64,000 nucleotides of DNA from Sphingomonas sp. Leaf34 (GCF_001421805.1 NZ_LMLC01000005.1:1-64000); one strand, 5' to 3'. Shown: positions 1 to 9,632, numbered from the stretch's first letter. Numbers and translations: made by a program. Notes: a model not told the origin generated them from the sequence alone.

Positions 1-399
1 CGACCGAAGCAACCAGACCATGGGGCCGTTCGCTGCGGTGACATCCCTTTAGGACCACGCCACAAACCCGTCAAACGCTTTTTTACAGTCCCGTGGCAGT
101 TTTTGAATTTCTGGCGCCACAGCGCGCCCCAGGCCTCGCCCTCGTGCACCTACGGCGACCATCTCAGCGCAGATCCAAGCTGGCCACAAGCGAGCGTGCC
201 ACATGGTCGTAAAACAGGATGCCCGACGCGCGCGGTCTTGGACGAGCGGCAGATCGGGATGACCGCGTCAGAACCGGGGTTTGTATCGGGCCATGGTTGG
301 CGAATGCGTTTGCAGGCATCGTGAACGATTTTGCGAAGGGGCTGGTCGTAAATCGTTGGATAGTGGCAAACCGCCGACAGCGGTCACGCCCGAGACAGC
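1..399. other. No recognisable gene at left edge
   Basis: No reading frame here shows a protein family, a clear ribosome-binding site or convincing coding character. One plus-strand frame stays open from the window edge to about 324, but its translation is basic and proline-rich like chance high-GC sequence. It may be spacer or the decayed end of a gene outside the window. Confidence 0.4.
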
Positions 400-717
400 T
401 CAGCGCGTTGCATCCTTACCGACGAGCGCTTCGAAGGCCTCGATCGGAAGCGGCGTACGGAACTGGCAGCCGGCGGTAAAATCGTCGGCCCACATGATCT
501 CGGCAACGACCTGTCCGATCTGGGGAAGGGTCAACCAGATACTGGTACCGCGCTTGAGCGCCGAATAGGTCTGCAGGCGTGCGCCGTGCACCGAGAGATC
601 GACGACCTTGCACAGCGTCCGTCCCGCCTTGCCGATCCGCACATCAAGCGAAACCGGCGCACGCGGGGAGCGGCGCCGGCTTGAACTTTCTGCGGGTTCG
701 AATTCGGCGGCGAACAT
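400..717 (-). CDS. PilZ domain protein
   Basis: A 105-residue, single-domain PilZ protein. The N-terminal RRRSPR matches the arginine-rich RxxxR arm that binds cyclic di-GMP, and DLSVHGARL matches the D/NxSxxG motif about 30 residues later. With no attached effector domain it probably acts as a c-di-GMP adaptor for motility, polysaccharide or cell-cycle proteins; the target cannot be told from the sequence. It starts at ATG and lies downstream of rpmE on the same strand, about 107 nt away, so it may be transcribed separately. The family call is strong and the role is inferred. Confidence 0.85.
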   Translation of the reverse strand: MFAAEFEPAESSSRRRSPRAPVSLDVRIGKAGRTLCKVVDLSVHGARLQTYSALKRGTSIWLTLPQIGQVVAEIMWADDFTAGCQFRTPLPIEAFEALVGKDATR

Positions 718-824
718 GATGACCTCGTTCTTATGAACCCGGTCTAGTCGCCGATGGCTAACGCTGTGTTAACAAACGCAGCCATTTTGGAGAGATTCGA
801 ACCCGTTTTGAGAAGTTTACGTAC

Positions 825-1055
825 TTACTTGCGCAGCGTGAGACCGCCTCCGAAGCGCTTGTTGAAGCGCGCAACCTGCCCGCCAGTGTCCAGCATCGTG
901 CCACGGCCGCCGGTCCATGCCGGATGCGCGAGCGGATCGATCTCAAGCGTCATCACGTCACCTTCCTTACCCCAGGTGGTGCGAGTCTGGTACTTGCTGC
1001 CATCGGTCATCTGGACGGTGATCATGTGATAATCGGGATGCGTATCGGCCTTCAT
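825..1055 (-). CDS. rpmE: 50S ribosomal protein L31
   Basis: A 76-residue L31 of the large ribosomal subunit, starting [10 protein letters not shown]. The internal ATG at 1055 was chosen because it gives the family length and has GGAGAAG upstream; a longer upstream reading would add an unrelated 27 residues. It has no cysteine, so it is the zinc-independent (C-minus) form, as is usual in alphaproteobacteria. It lies about 95 nt downstream of fabZ, a place often held by lpxA in other Gram-negative bacteria. Confidence 0.95.
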   Translation of the reverse strand: MKADTHPDYHMITVQMTDGSKYQTRTTWGKEGDVMTLEIDPLAHPAWTGGRGTMLDTGGQVARFNKRFGGGLTLRK

Positions 1056-1149
1056 GGGACTTCTCCGGTAGGTGGCTGGTTCCGACCAGCCTGAAATGGA
1101 AGGCGCGCCCGTACACGGACGCGCCTGAATTGACAAGATTGCCTCGATG

Positions 1150-1653
1150 TCAGGCCTTGGGTGGGTCGGCGATCATCGCCGTGAAGTTCGCCTCGGCCAC
1201 CAATTGCCCATCGACCAGGGCGCGGCCGGCAAACTTGCACACCGCGCTGCGCTTCTGGACGAAATTCACCTCGAGCTTGAGCAGCACGCCAGGTTCGACG
1301 GGCTTACGAAACTTCGCGCCGTCGATCGCCATGAAATAGACAAGCTTGCCCGAGCCCGCGAGCCCCAGCGACTCGACCGCGAGAATTCCCGCAGCCTGCG
1401 CCATCGCCTCGACGATCAACACGCCCGGCATGATCGGCCGACCGGGAAAATGCCCCTGAAAGAACTGCTCGTTCATCGACACCGCCTTGATCGCGGTGAT
1501 CGACGTGTCGAGGATCAGATCCTCGACACGATCGACCAGCAGCATCGGGTAGCGATGCGGCAAGGCCGCCATGACGCGCCCTATGTCGAGCGGGCCCATG
1601 CCGGTCTTGCCGTCGGACTCAGCCGCGTTGTCGGCAGTGTCGATCTCGGTCAT
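1150..1653 (-). CDS. fabZ: 3-hydroxyacyl-ACP dehydratase FabZ
   Basis: FabZ dehydrates (3R)-hydroxyacyl-ACP to trans-2-enoyl-ACP in type II fatty-acid elongation. The 167-residue hot-dog-fold protein carries [12 protein letters not shown] with the catalytic histidine at residue 68 and the partner glutamate at 82 (VEAMAQ). The first 20 residues are a polar extension. The gene follows skp by 9 nt in the bamA-skp-fabZ operon. In most Gram-negative bacteria lpxD precedes fabZ and lpxA follows it; here both are missing, which fits a sphingomonad without lipid A. Confidence 0.97.
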   Translation of the reverse strand: MTEIDTADNAAESDGKTGMGPLDIGRVMAALPHRYPMLLVDRVEDLILDTSITAIKAVSMNEQFFQGHFPGRPIMPGVLIVEAMAQAAGILAVESLGLAGSGKLVYFMAIDGAKFRKPVEPGVLLKLEVNFVQKRSAVCKFAGRALVDGQLVAEANFTAMIADPPKA

Positions 1654-1662
1654 CGGTTCGGC

Positions 1663-2325
1663 TTAGCGACCCTGCGGGGTGCGCGTCGCGGCTGGCGCAC
1701 GCGCGGCTGGCGCCGCCGCGGCGCCCTGCTGCTGGCCACCCTGCTGGTTCGGCTGCCAGTTCGCGGGCACGGCCGTGCTGACCGATGGCACCAAGCGATC
1801 GAGCTCGGTCGTGATCGCGGCGGTGATGTCGGCGGTCGGCTGTGCGAACAGCGCAGCCTCAGGACGCAGCAACAGGCTGACGTTCTTCGCGCGCACCGCG
1901 GCAGTCACGGCGTCGCTGAGCTTCGCCTGGATCTGCTCGATCGCATATTGCTGTGCGCGCTGCGCCGGCTGCGTCAGGCGAGCGAGTTCCTGGTTGGCGG
2001 CATTCTCGCGCGTCTGGATCGCCTGAGCCTGCGGACGAAGCGTCGCTTCGGTCGCGCCGGGCGCACGCTGTGCGGTCTGGAACGCGGTGACCAGCGGCTG
2101 GAGCTCGCGCGCGACGGCCTGGCGGCGCGTCTCGGCCTGGTCGAGCTGTGCCTTGTAGGTCGTCTCGATCTGGGCGCGAGCCGCGTTCCAGGCCTTCGAG
2201 TTGGCGATCGCGCCCTGCGCGTCGGCAACGGCCACGCCCGAAACCTGTGCATCAGCAGCGGTCGCGGTCATGGCAGCCGGTGCGACGAGCGCTGCGGCGA
2301 GGAGAAGCGTCTTGAACGTCGTCAT
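1663..2325 (-). CDS. skp: OmpH/Skp-family periplasmic chaperone
   Basis: A 220-residue OmpH/Skp protein. Residues 1-27 form a Sec signal peptide (hydrophobic core, then TATAADAQ). The middle is charged helix rich in E, Q and R, typical of the Skp tentacles that hold unfolded outer-membrane proteins. About 35 residues at the C-terminus are low-complexity Q/G/A/P and make it longer than the usual 160-170 residues. Its ATG shares one base with the bamA stop (TGATG), so translation is probably coupled to that of the barrel assembly protein. Confidence 0.92.
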   Translation of the reverse strand: MTTFKTLLLAAALVAPAAMTATAADAQVSGVAVADAQGAIANSKAWNAARAQIETTYKAQLDQAETRRQAVARELQPLVTAFQTAQRAPGATEATLRPQAQAIQTRENAANQELARLTQPAQRAQQYAIEQIQAKLSDAVTAAVRAKNVSLLLRPEAALFAQPTADITAAITTELDRLVPSVSTAVPANWQPNQQGGQQQGAAAAPAARAPAATRTPQGR

Positions 2326-5099
2326 CAGAACTGTGTCCCTACGTTGAAAGTGATAAGCTTGGGGTCGTCACCCTTCTGGGTGAGCAAGGCCTTGGCGAGA
2401 TCGATCCGGAGCGGGCCGAACGGCGAGTTCCAGTTCACGCCGATACCGACCGACAGACGCGGCTTGGCCGAATTGCCGAGGAAAGTCTCCTGGAATGGCG
2501 CGGTACCCGGCGCGACCGTGTTGGACTCGCCACCGACACACCCTGCGTTTCCGGTGGTGGGCGTCGCGGAATAGCCCGCGGAGCACGTCGTCAGGCGAGT
2601 CACCGGTACCGTCGTGCCCGTCGGGGTGTAGACGTTGTTGTACAGGATGTTGTTTGCGCCGTCGCGAAGCGGCAGGGCCTGGTAGACCCGGTTACCATTT
2701 TTATCGAGCGTGAACGGAAAATCTGCGGTCGGGAGCGGCTTCTTGATACCGAAGAGGCTGCCCACCTGCGCATAAATCGACGGACGCAGCCCCAGCTCGC
2801 GTGCACCCGACCCCAACGGGATCTCGATCTCCGCGCGGGCCAGATAATAAGCGCGGCCACCGAGCGCGTCGTCCTGCAGCTGGTCGCGGCTCGTCTGCAC
2901 CGACTGCGTGCCGTCGGCATTGTTGATATACGCCGCTCGCAAGACGCGGGGTCCGACGCCGCGAATGTCGAAGCCGCGGAACTGCGGTTCGCCAAGATAG
3001 AAGCGATCGGTGATGCGGATGGGGTCGCGTCCGGGGCCCGGGCTCTTTTCGAGCGGATGGATATAACCACCCTCCGCAATGATCGAGCCGATGAAGCCGC
3101 TACCAAGGTTCGCGTATTTCGATCCTTCGAGACGCGTACGGAGGTACTTCACATCGCCGCCAAGCCCGGCGAAATCCTGGCTGAACGAGAAACGCGAGCC
3201 CGCGGTCGGGCGCAGGCGACTGTTGAGCGTATCGCGGCTGAGCGAGTAGCCGATCGACGACGTCCAGCGATTGCCGATCGCATCGCACAGATAGTTACCG
3301 GCCTGGAGCCTGTTACACGTGCCGTCCGCGTTCAAGAACTGGTTGTCGAGCGTCACCTGATCGTACGACAGACCATAACGACCCGACAGCGACCAGAATT
3401 CGGTGAGCGGCACACCGGCGCGCAACTGGAAGCCGGTCGAGACCTGCGAATAATTGGTCTGGCGATCGTTCCCGCTGAAGCTGAACGAGTTGTAATCGCG
3501 ACGGAAGATGTCGCCACCGAGCGCGATGTTCTTGTCGAACAGATACGGCTCGGTGAAGCCCAGCTCGACCGACTTCGAATAGCTCGAATAGTTCACGCCC
3601 GCACGCAGTTCCTGACCCTTGCCGCGGAAGTTGCGCTGCGTGATGTTCGCCTGGATAATGAAGCGTTCGAGGCTCGAATAGCCTGCCGACAGCTGGAGCT
3701 CGCCGGTCGACTTCTCTTCGAGGTTGGTCTCGAGAATCACGCGGTCGGGCGCCGAACCCGGCAGCTGCTTGATCTCCATCTTGTCGGCGAAATAGCCGAG
3801 CGAGTTGATGCGATCCTGCGAGCGCTTCACCTGGAAGCTGTTGAACGCATCGCCCTCCGCCAGACGGATCTCGCGGCGGACGACCTTGTCCTGCGTCTGC
3901 GTGTTCCCGTTGATATCGATCCGCTCGACATAGGTCCGCTTGGCTTCGGCGATGTTGAAATTAATCCCCATCGTCAGCGTTTCGGCGTCCTTCTGGAACT
4001 CCGGGTTCACCTCGGTGAAGGCGTAGCCGAACAGGCCCGCGGTCTGGCTAAGGTTATCGACCGAATCCTCGACCAGCTTGGCGTTGTACCAATCACCCTT
4101 CTTGAGCGGCAGCGTAGCGGCGAGCTTCGAGTTGTCGAAGTCGCGGATCTGGCTGTCGACGGTGACGTCGCCGAACTTGTAGCGCTTCCCTTCTTCCACC
4201 ACGTACGTGATGATGAAGTCCTTTTTATCCGGCGTCAGTTCGGCGACCGCCGAGGTGACGCGGAAATCGGCATAGCCCTGCGTCAGGTAGAACTGGCGCA
4301 ACTTCTGCTGGTCGTAGGACAGGCGATCCTGATCATAGCTGGTCGCCGACGACAGGAGGCGGAACAGCCGCGCCTGCTTGGTCGCCATCTGGCCACGGAT
4401 CTGATCGTCGGAAAACACCTCGTTGCCGAGGATGTTGATCTGGCGGACCTTCGACTTCGGCCCTTCGCTGATCTCGAACACGACGTCGACGCGGTTCTGG
4501 TCGAGATTGACCATCTTCGGGTCGATCACTGCCGCGAAGCGCCCCTGACGGCGGTAGAGTTCGATGATCCGCGAGATGTCCTGACGGACCGCGGTGCGCG
4601 TGAAGATCTGGCGCGGCGCGAGCTTGATCTCTTTGGTGATCTTGTCGCTCTTGAGCGCCTTGTTGCCCTCGATGATCACGCGGTTGATGATCGGGTTCTC
4701 CCGGACGCGCAACACGATGTTACCGTCTTCGACGCCGGCGATCGAATAATCCGCGAACAGGTCGCTCGCCTGAAGATCCTTCAGCGCCTGGTCGAGCGTC
4801 TCGGCGGTGTAGGGAATGCCAAGCCGAAGCTTGGTGTAGGACAGCACCGTCTCGGGCTCGATGCGCTGCGACCCTTCGACCCGCAAAGTCTTGATCGTCC
4901 GGACGGATACAGGCGCCGTTACCGGCGTTACAGCATTCGTCGCACCGTTGACCGCGTTGCGCGCGGGCGGCGTGGTCGCCGATGGCGTAGCCGGTGCCGT
5001 AGGCGCCGTCTGCGCGAACGCGGGCACGCCGGACAGGATCGTGCCTGCCAAAAGCAGGGCGCCCTTCCGCGCGAAATCGTAACCGTTGATCGCTGTCAC
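2325..5099 (-). CDS. bamA: Outer-membrane protein assembly factor BamA
   Basis: BamA (924 residues) inserts beta-barrel proteins into the outer membrane. A signal peptide ending VPAFAQ is followed by a Thr/Pro/Ala linker, five POTRA repeats (about residues 60-470) and the 16-strand barrel with QFRGFDIRG, the loop-6 signature. The last residue is phenylalanine, as expected for a barrel substrate. I chose GTG at 5099 (reading VTAINGYDF) because AGGGTGGG precedes it and it gives an intact signal peptide; there is no ATG nearby. It lies 57 nt after rseP and overlaps skp by one base. Confidence 0.95.
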   Translation of the reverse strand: MTAINGYDFARKGALLLAGTILSGVPAFAQTAPTAPATPSATTPPARNAVNGATNAVTPVTAPVSVRTIKTLRVEGSQRIEPETVLSYTKLRLGIPYTAETLDQALKDLQASDLFADYSIAGVEDGNIVLRVRENPIINRVIIEGNKALKSDKITKEIKLAPRQIFTRTAVRQDISRIIELYRRQGRFAAVIDPKMVNLDQNRVDVVFEISEGPKSKVRQINILGNEVFSDDQIRGQMATKQARLFRLLSSATSYDQDRLSYDQQKLRQFYLTQGYADFRVTSAVAELTPDKKDFIITYVVEEGKRYKFGDVTVDSQIRDFDNSKLAATLPLKKGDWYNAKLVEDSVDNLSQTAGLFGYAFTEVNPEFQKDAETLTMGINFNIAEAKRTYVERIDINGNTQTQDKVVRREIRLAEGDAFNSFQVKRSQDRINSLGYFADKMEIKQLPGSAPDRVILETNLEEKSTGELQLSAGYSSLERFIIQANITQRNFRGKGQELRAGVNYSSYSKSVELGFTEPYLFDKNIALGGDIFRRDYNSFSFSGNDRQTNYSQVSTGFQLRAGVPLTEFWSLSGRYGLSYDQVTLDNQFLNADGTCNRLQAGNYLCDAIGNRWTSSIGYSLSRDTLNSRLRPTAGSRFSFSQDFAGLGGDVKYLRTRLEGSKYANLGSGFIGSIIAEGGYIHPLEKSPGPGRDPIRITDRFYLGEPQFRGFDIRGVGPRVLRAAYINNADGTQSVQTSRDQLQDDALGGRAYYLARAEIEIPLGSGARELGLRPSIYAQVGSLFGIKKPLPTADFPFTLDKNGNRVYQALPLRDGANNILYNNVYTPTGTTVPVTRLTTCSAGYSATPTTGNAGCVGGESNTVAPGTAPFQETFLGNSAKPRLSVGIGVNWNSPFGPLRIDLAKALLTQKGDDPKLITFNVGTQF

Positions 5100-5155
5100 C
5101 AAACCCACCCTAAAAACGTGCACATACAAGGCGCGCCCGCCCTGCCCTATCGAGG

Positions 5156-6289
5156 TCAGCCGATCAAGCCAGCCAGATTCTTCCAGAGCCCGAAATTGCC
5201 GAGATCGTTGAAGGTCACAATCAGCATCAGCGCCAGGATCGCCGCAAGGCCACCGCGATACGCCCATTCCTGCACCTGCGGCTCGACCGGGCGCCTGCGC
5301 ACCGCTTCGATCGCATAGAAGAACAGATGACCGCCATCGAGCATCGGCACTGGCAGCAGATTGATGAACCCCAGATTGATCGAAACCAGCGCGATCAGGA
5401 ACACATAGGCATCGAGCCCCAGCGACATCTGCTCGCCCGACACCTTGGCGATGCTCAGCGGGCCGCCGAGTTCCTTCACCGACCGACGCCCGGTAACGAC
5501 CTGACTGAGCGTCTCGACCATCATAGAGACGATCTGCCCCGTGCGCTTCACCGCGACGACCGGCGCCTCGATCAGGCTGACGGGGACGATCACGGGCTTG
5601 GCGCCGGCGATCCCCAGCCGACCGATCTTGTATTCGTTGCCGAACCGATCGCGCTGGAGCTCGGTGCCGATCACGAGATCGCGCGAGACCGTCTGGTCGC
5701 CGCGCACCGCATCGATCTGCGTGCGCTCGCCGGCGCGGATGCGCGCGAAGCGAGCGAGGTCGTCGAACGTCTCGACCGACCGCCCGCCGATCGCGGTGAT
5801 CCGGTCGCCGACCTGCAATCCCGCCGCCGCGGCCGCGCTGCCGGGCACCGTGCCGCCAACGACCGGTGGCATGCGGATGTCGCCATAAGCCAGGGCGAAG
5901 CCACCGAGAATCAGGATCGCGACGACGAAATTGACGACCGGCCCTGCCGCGACGACGATCGCACGCTGCCATACCGGCTTCGATTGGAAGGTGCGCTGGC
6001 GCTCGTCGGCCGGCAGCGACAGCCATTCGGCCGAGGGCTGGCTCGCCGGGTTCATATCCCCCGCAAACTTTACATAGCCGCCGAGCGGGAGCCAGCCGAA
6101 CTTCCAGCGGGTGCCGCGGCGATCGGTGAATCCGGCGATCTCGCGACCGAAGCCGATCGCGAACGCATCCGCCTTGATCCCGAAAAAGCGTCCGGCGAGG
6201 TAATGCCCCATCTCGTGCACGAACACGAGCGGCCCGATCACCAGGGCGAACGACAGGACGGTCAACAGGATACCGGGTGTTTCGATCAA
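5156..6289 (-). CDS. rseP: Site-2 intramembrane metalloprotease RseP
   Basis: RseP (377 residues) cleaves anti-sigma factors and remnant signal peptides within the inner membrane. HEMGH at residues 25-29 is the zinc-binding HExxH in the first membrane segment. A PDZ domain sits in the middle (around AAAGLQVGD), and NLLPVPMLDGG near the C-terminus gives the third zinc ligand. The start is TTG at 6289, with AAGGA 8 nt upstream, overlapping the dxr stop (TTGA). No ATG would keep the first membrane segment. It belongs to the uppS-cdsA-dxr-rseP-bamA series. Confidence 0.94.
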   Translation of the reverse strand: MIETPGILLTVLSFALVIGPLVFVHEMGHYLAGRFFGIKADAFAIGFGREIAGFTDRRGTRWKFGWLPLGGYVKFAGDMNPASQPSAEWLSLPADERQRTFQSKPVWQRAIVVAAGPVVNFVVAILILGGFALAYGDIRMPPVVGGTVPGSAAAAAGLQVGDRITAIGGRSVETFDDLARFARIRAGERTQIDAVRGDQTVSRDLVIGTELQRDRFGNEYKIGRLGIAGAKPVIVPVSLIEAPVVAVKRTGQIVSMMVETLSQVVTGRRSVKELGGPLSIAKVSGEQMSLGLDAYVFLIALVSINLGFINLLPVPMLDGGHLFFYAIEAVRRRPVEPQVQEWAYRGGLAAILALMLIVTFNDLGNFGLWKNLAGLIG

Positions 6290-7443
6290 ACCGCGCAATC
6301 CTTCACACGCTCGCCCGCCAGGACCCGCGCCTCGGCGTCGATCGCCAGTACGGCATCGACGCTGTCCGGTGCGGCCGGGTTGTAGCGTTCTAGCGTATCC
6401 TCCACGATTGCGGCAATTTCGAGGAAACGAATGCGGCGCTTGAGGAAGGCCTCGACCGCGACCTCGTTGGCGGCGTTGAGGATCGCCGGCCGCGCGCCCC
6501 CCGCATCCAACGCCTCGCGCGCGAGTCGCAGCGCCGGAAAGCGCACCGGATCGGGGGCCTCGAAGTCGAGTCGGCCGATCGCCACCAGGTCGAGCGGCGC
6601 CATCGGCGTCGCCATCCGGTCGGGCCATGCTAGTGTGTGGGCGATCGGCGTCCGCATGTCGGGGGGACCAAGTTGCGCCAAAACGGACCCATCGACGTAA
6701 TCGACGAGGCTGTGGACGACCGATTGCGGGTGGATGACGATCTCGATCCGGTCGTGCGGAATCGGGAACAGCCGTGCGGCCTCGATCAGTTCGAGGCCTT
6801 TGTTCATGCAGGTCGCCGAATCGACCGAGATCTTCGCGCCCATCGACCAGTTGGGATGCTTGACCGCCTGTTCGAGCGTGACGCCGCGCATCTGCTCGGT
6901 CGTCCAGTCGCGAAAGGGGCCGCCGCTGCACGTCAGGATGATCCGGCGGACGCGCTCGGGCCGACTCGCGTCGAAACACTGGAAGATCGCGTTATGTTCG
7001 GAATCGGCAGGGAGCAGCGTCGCGCCGGTCCGCTTCGCCGCGGCGAGGATGACGTCGCCCGCGGAGACCAGCGGCTCCTTGTTGGCGATGACGACGGTGC
7101 CCCCCTGCTCGATCGCCGCCATCACCGGCTTCAGCCCCGCGCACCCGACGATCGCGCCCATCGTCCAGTCGGCGCCCGACGCTGCCGCCTCGGCGATCGC
7201 CTCGGCGCCGCCACCCGCACGGATCCCCGTGCCGGCCAGCGCGTCACGAAGATCGGGAAGGCAGCCCGCATCGGCAACGACGGCAAATTCCGCCTTGGTC
7301 CGGATCGCGGCGGCGGCGAGCTTGGCCACGTCGCAATTCGCGGTCAGCGCGACGACGCGGAAACGGTCGGGCTCCCGCTCGATCAGGTCGAGCGTCGACG
7401 AGCCGACCGAGCCGGTCGCGCCCAAAATCGTGACGCTCTTCAT
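6286..7443 (-). CDS. dxr: 1-deoxy-D-xylulose-5-phosphate reductoisomerase
   Basis: Dxr (385 residues) converts DXP to MEP, the committed step of the non-mevalonate isoprenoid pathway. The N-terminus MKSVTILGATGSVGSSTL is the NADPH-binding fold. PADSEHNAIFQ and CSGGPFRDW are metal and substrate motifs, and VHSLVDYVDGSVLAQLG is the conserved loop. Its ATG overlaps the cdsA stop (ATGA) and its stop overlaps the rseP TTG. Its product feeds UppS, two genes upstream, so the operon links isoprenoid supply to lipid carriers. Confidence 0.97.
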   Translation of the reverse strand: MKSVTILGATGSVGSSTLDLIEREPDRFRVVALTANCDVAKLAAAAIRTKAEFAVVADAGCLPDLRDALAGTGIRAGGGAEAIAEAAASGADWTMGAIVGCAGLKPVMAAIEQGGTVVIANKEPLVSAGDVILAAAKRTGATLLPADSEHNAIFQCFDASRPERVRRIILTCSGGPFRDWTTEQMRGVTLEQAVKHPNWSMGAKISVDSATCMNKGLELIEAARLFPIPHDRIEIVIHPQSVVHSLVDYVDGSVLAQLGPPDMRTPIAHTLAWPDRMATPMAPLDLVAIGRLDFEAPDPVRFPALRLAREALDAGGARPAILNAANEVAVEAFLKRRIRFLEIAAIVEDTLERYNPAAPDSVDAVLAIDAEARVLAGERVKDCAV

Positions 7444-8267
7444 GCGTAGAAATGCGGCAACAGGACGAGGAACGCTGCGACCGGCGCGACCGGGACCAGT
7501 CCGTCGAGCCGATCCATCACGCCGCCATGCCCCGGCAGGATATTCCCGCTGTCCTTCACACCCGCCACCCGCTTCATCCAACTCTCATAAAGATCGCCCA
7601 TCTGCGCCAGCACGGCGAGCACGGGGGTCGCGAGCGCCAGCCGAATCGGCAAGCCGTGCTGCGTGTGCAGGACCGCCGCGACCGCACCGGCCAGCACAAC
7701 GCCACCAATCAGCCCCGACCAGGTCTTGTTCGGGCTGATCACGGGCGCGAGCTTGGGCCCGCGCAGCGTCCGCCCGGTGAAGAACGCACCGATGTCGCAC
7801 GCCCACACCAGCGACAGCGCCCAGAGCGTATAGAGAATGCCGTCGTCCTGCCGCCGGATGATCATCAGCGCCAGCACGGGAAGCCCGCAGTACAGGATAC
7901 CAAGCGCGAGCTGCGGCCGGCGCGTGGTGATGACGACGAAGAACGCCGCGCCCGCGAGCAGGCCAAGCGTGAAGAAATCATGGATCACAAGGATCAGCGA
8001 TGCGGGTGCCATCAGCGCGAGCGGCACCGACAGCGCGAACTGCGTCATCCGCTTGGTCTTGGCGTCGGCACCGTGCAGCGTCGACCATTCCGCCATCATG
8101 AACAGCGCAGCAACCACGCCCAACAGCCAAAACGCGATCCCGCCAAGCGTCAGCGCAAGGCTGGCAACGACGATCATCGCGACGCTGGCGATCATCCGAA
8201 GTTTGAGGTTTGAAGGCGTTCGCAGCACCTGATCGGGCGCGTTCGCCGGGTCTGGCAGAGTCGTCAA
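7440..8267 (-). CDS. cdsA: Phosphatidate cytidylyltransferase
   Basis: CdsA (275 residues) makes CDP-diacylglycerol from phosphatidate and CTP. It is a multi-spanning inner-membrane enzyme with the C-terminal signature KDSGNILPGHGGVMDRLDG. The best start is TTG at 8267 (reading TTLPDPANAP), with GGAG 7 nt upstream; the first ATG, at LKLRMIASVAMI, would remove the cytoplasmic lead. The product is used by PssA, encoded about 6 kb away in this window. A small GC hairpin lies in the 61-nt gap to uppS. Confidence 0.94.
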   Translation of the reverse strand: MTTLPDPANAPDQVLRTPSNLKLRMIASVAMIVVASLALTLGGIAFWLLGVVAALFMMAEWSTLHGADAKTKRMTQFALSVPLALMAPASLILVIHDFFTLGLLAGAAFFVVITTRRPQLALGILYCGLPVLALMIIRRQDDGILYTLWALSLVWACDIGAFFTGRTLRGPKLAPVISPNKTWSGLIGGVVLAGAVAAVLHTQHGLPIRLALATPVLAVLAQMGDLYESWMKRVAGVKDSGNILPGHGGVMDRLDGLVPVAPVAAFLVLLPHFYA

Positions 8268-8302
8268 AAGGCCACTCCAAACCGAGTATTTTTCCCCGCC
8301 CC

Positions 8303-8318
8303 CCCGCGCTCGCGCGGG
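8303..8318. repeat. GC hairpin between uppS and cdsA
   Basis: A 7-bp perfect inverted repeat (CCCGCGC / GCGCGGG) with a 2-nt loop lies in the only real gap of this operon. It resembles half of the type-1 palindromes found elsewhere in the window and may be a worn copy. No T run follows, so it is not an intrinsic terminator. Confidence 0.55.
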
Positions 8319-8328
8319 AACAGCGGAG

Positions 8329-9078
8329 TCACAGACCACCGTAGCGGCGCTGGCGTTGCCCGAACGCCGTGACCGCATCGGCGAGCGCGGCGGCATCGAA
8401 ATCGGGCCAGAGCGTGTCGACGAAGAGCAACTCGGCATAGGCCGCCTGCCACAGCAGAAAGTTCGACAGCCGTTGTTCGCCCGAGGTGCGGATCATCAGA
8501 TCGAGCGGCGGCAGATCGTGCGTATCGAGTTCCGCCTCGATCGTCGTCGCGTCGATGCTCGCAGGGTCGAGTGCACCGTCGCGCGCGCGCTCCGCCAGGC
8601 GCCGCGCGGCCCCCACCAACTCGGCATGCGCGCCGTAGTTAAGCGCGATCGCCAGAATGGGGCCGGTATTGCTCGCGGTCCGCGCGATCGCATCGTCGAC
8701 CATTGCCACCAGATCGGGCGAGAAGCTGTGATAATCGCCGATCACGCGCAGACGGACGTTCTCGCGTGCCAGTTCGTCGAGATCGCTGCGGATGAAATGC
8801 CTGAGCAACCCCATCAGGTCGCTGACCTCTTCGGGCGGACGCCGCCAATTCTCCGACGAGAACGCGTAGAGCGTCAGCGCCTCGATCCCCATCGCGCGGG
8901 CGGCGCGCGTGATCTTGCGCACCGCCTCTACGCCGGCCTTGTGCCCGGCGAAGCGCGGCAGGAACCGCTTCTTCGCCCAGCGGCCATTGCCGTCCATGAT
9001 GATCGCGACATGACGCGGCACCGCCCCGCCCGACGGGACGGCAGCCAACGGCGCAGGCGAAGAGGCCAACGGCCTCAC
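8329..9078 (-). CDS. uppS: Undecaprenyl diphosphate synthase
   Basis: UppS (249 residues) adds eight isoprene units to farnesyl diphosphate to make the C55 carrier for peptidoglycan and polysaccharide. [13 protein letters not shown] contains the catalytic aspartate at residue 29, and [19 protein letters not shown] is the C-terminal cis-prenyltransferase motif. The start is GTG at 9078, sharing bases with the frr stop (GTGA). About 20 residues before the core are Ala/Pro-rich. It lies directly upstream of cdsA and dxr. Confidence 0.97.
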   Translation of the reverse strand: MRPLASSPAPLAAVPSGGAVPRHVAIIMDGNGRWAKKRFLPRFAGHKAGVEAVRKITRAARAMGIEALTLYAFSSENWRRPPEEVSDLMGLLRHFIRSDLDELARENVRLRVIGDYHSFSPDLVAMVDDAIARTASNTGPILAIALNYGAHAELVGAARRLAERARDGALDPASIDATTIEAELDTHDLPPLDLMIRTSGEQRLSNFLLWQAAYAELLFVDTLWPDFDAAALADAVTAFGQRQRRYGGL

Positions 9079-9632
9079 TTGCCCAGGATTTCCTTTTCCT
9101 TGGCGGTCGCGGTCGCATCGAGCTCGGCGATGATGCTGTCCGTCAGCTTCTGAACTTCGGTCTCGTGACGCTTGCGCTCGTCCTCGCCGAACACGCCCTT
9201 CTTCTCATCGACCTTCAGCGAATCCATCCCGTCGCGACGCACGTTGCGCACCGCGATACGCGCCTTCTCGGCATACTGGCCGGCGAGCTTGGCGAGCTCC
9301 TTGCGGCGCTCCTCGGTCAGGTCGGGGATCGGCAGACGCAACGTCTGGCCGTCGACGATCGGGTTGAGCCCGAGGCCGGCCGAACGGATCGCCTTGTCGG
9401 TCGGGCCGACGTTCGACTTGTCCCAGACCTGCACCGACAGCATCCGCGGCTCGGGCGCGGACACGGTCGCGACCTGGTTCAGCGGCATAGACGAGCCGTA
9501 CACCGTCACCATCACCGGATCGAGCAGCGCGGTCGACGCACGGCCCGTGCGCAGGCCTGCCAGATCGCTCTTCAGCGCTTCGACGGCACCGGCCATGCGG
9601 CGTTCCAGGTCGCTCTTGTCATACGCTGCCAT
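9075..9632 (-). CDS. frr: Ribosome recycling factor
   Basis: Frr (185 residues, family length) works with EF-G to split post-termination ribosomes. It begins [13 protein letters not shown] and carries RTGRAS and [10 protein letters not shown], typical of the three-helix-bundle domain. ATG at 9632 has AGGAG upstream, and only one base separates it from the pyrH stop. The order rpsB-tsf-pyrH-frr-uppS-cdsA is the conserved bacterial order. Confidence 0.98.
   Translation of the reverse strand: MAAYDKSDLERRMAGAVEALKSDLAGLRTGRASTALLDPVMVTVYGSSMPLNQVATVSAPEPRMLSVQVWDKSNVGPTDKAIRSAGLGLNPIVDGQTLRLPIPDLTEERRKELAKLAGQYAEKARIAVRNVRRDGMDSLKVDEKKGVFGEDERKRHETEVQKLTDSIIAELDATATAKEKEILGK

Noticed and set aside
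12..330. Possible gene end entering from the left edge
   Set aside because: The open frame has no family resemblance and no coding-like composition.
1147..2574. 475-codon plus-strand frame opposite fabZ and skp
   Set aside because: Crosses two real minus-strand genes and has no recognisable domain; shadow frame.
3057..5318. 753-codon plus-strand frame opposite bamA
   Set aside because: Antisense shadow of bamA with biased composition and no ribosome site or motif.
8283..8330. Terminator between uppS and cdsA
   Set aside because: The hairpin has no T run on the minus strand, and the genes belong to a conserved operon.
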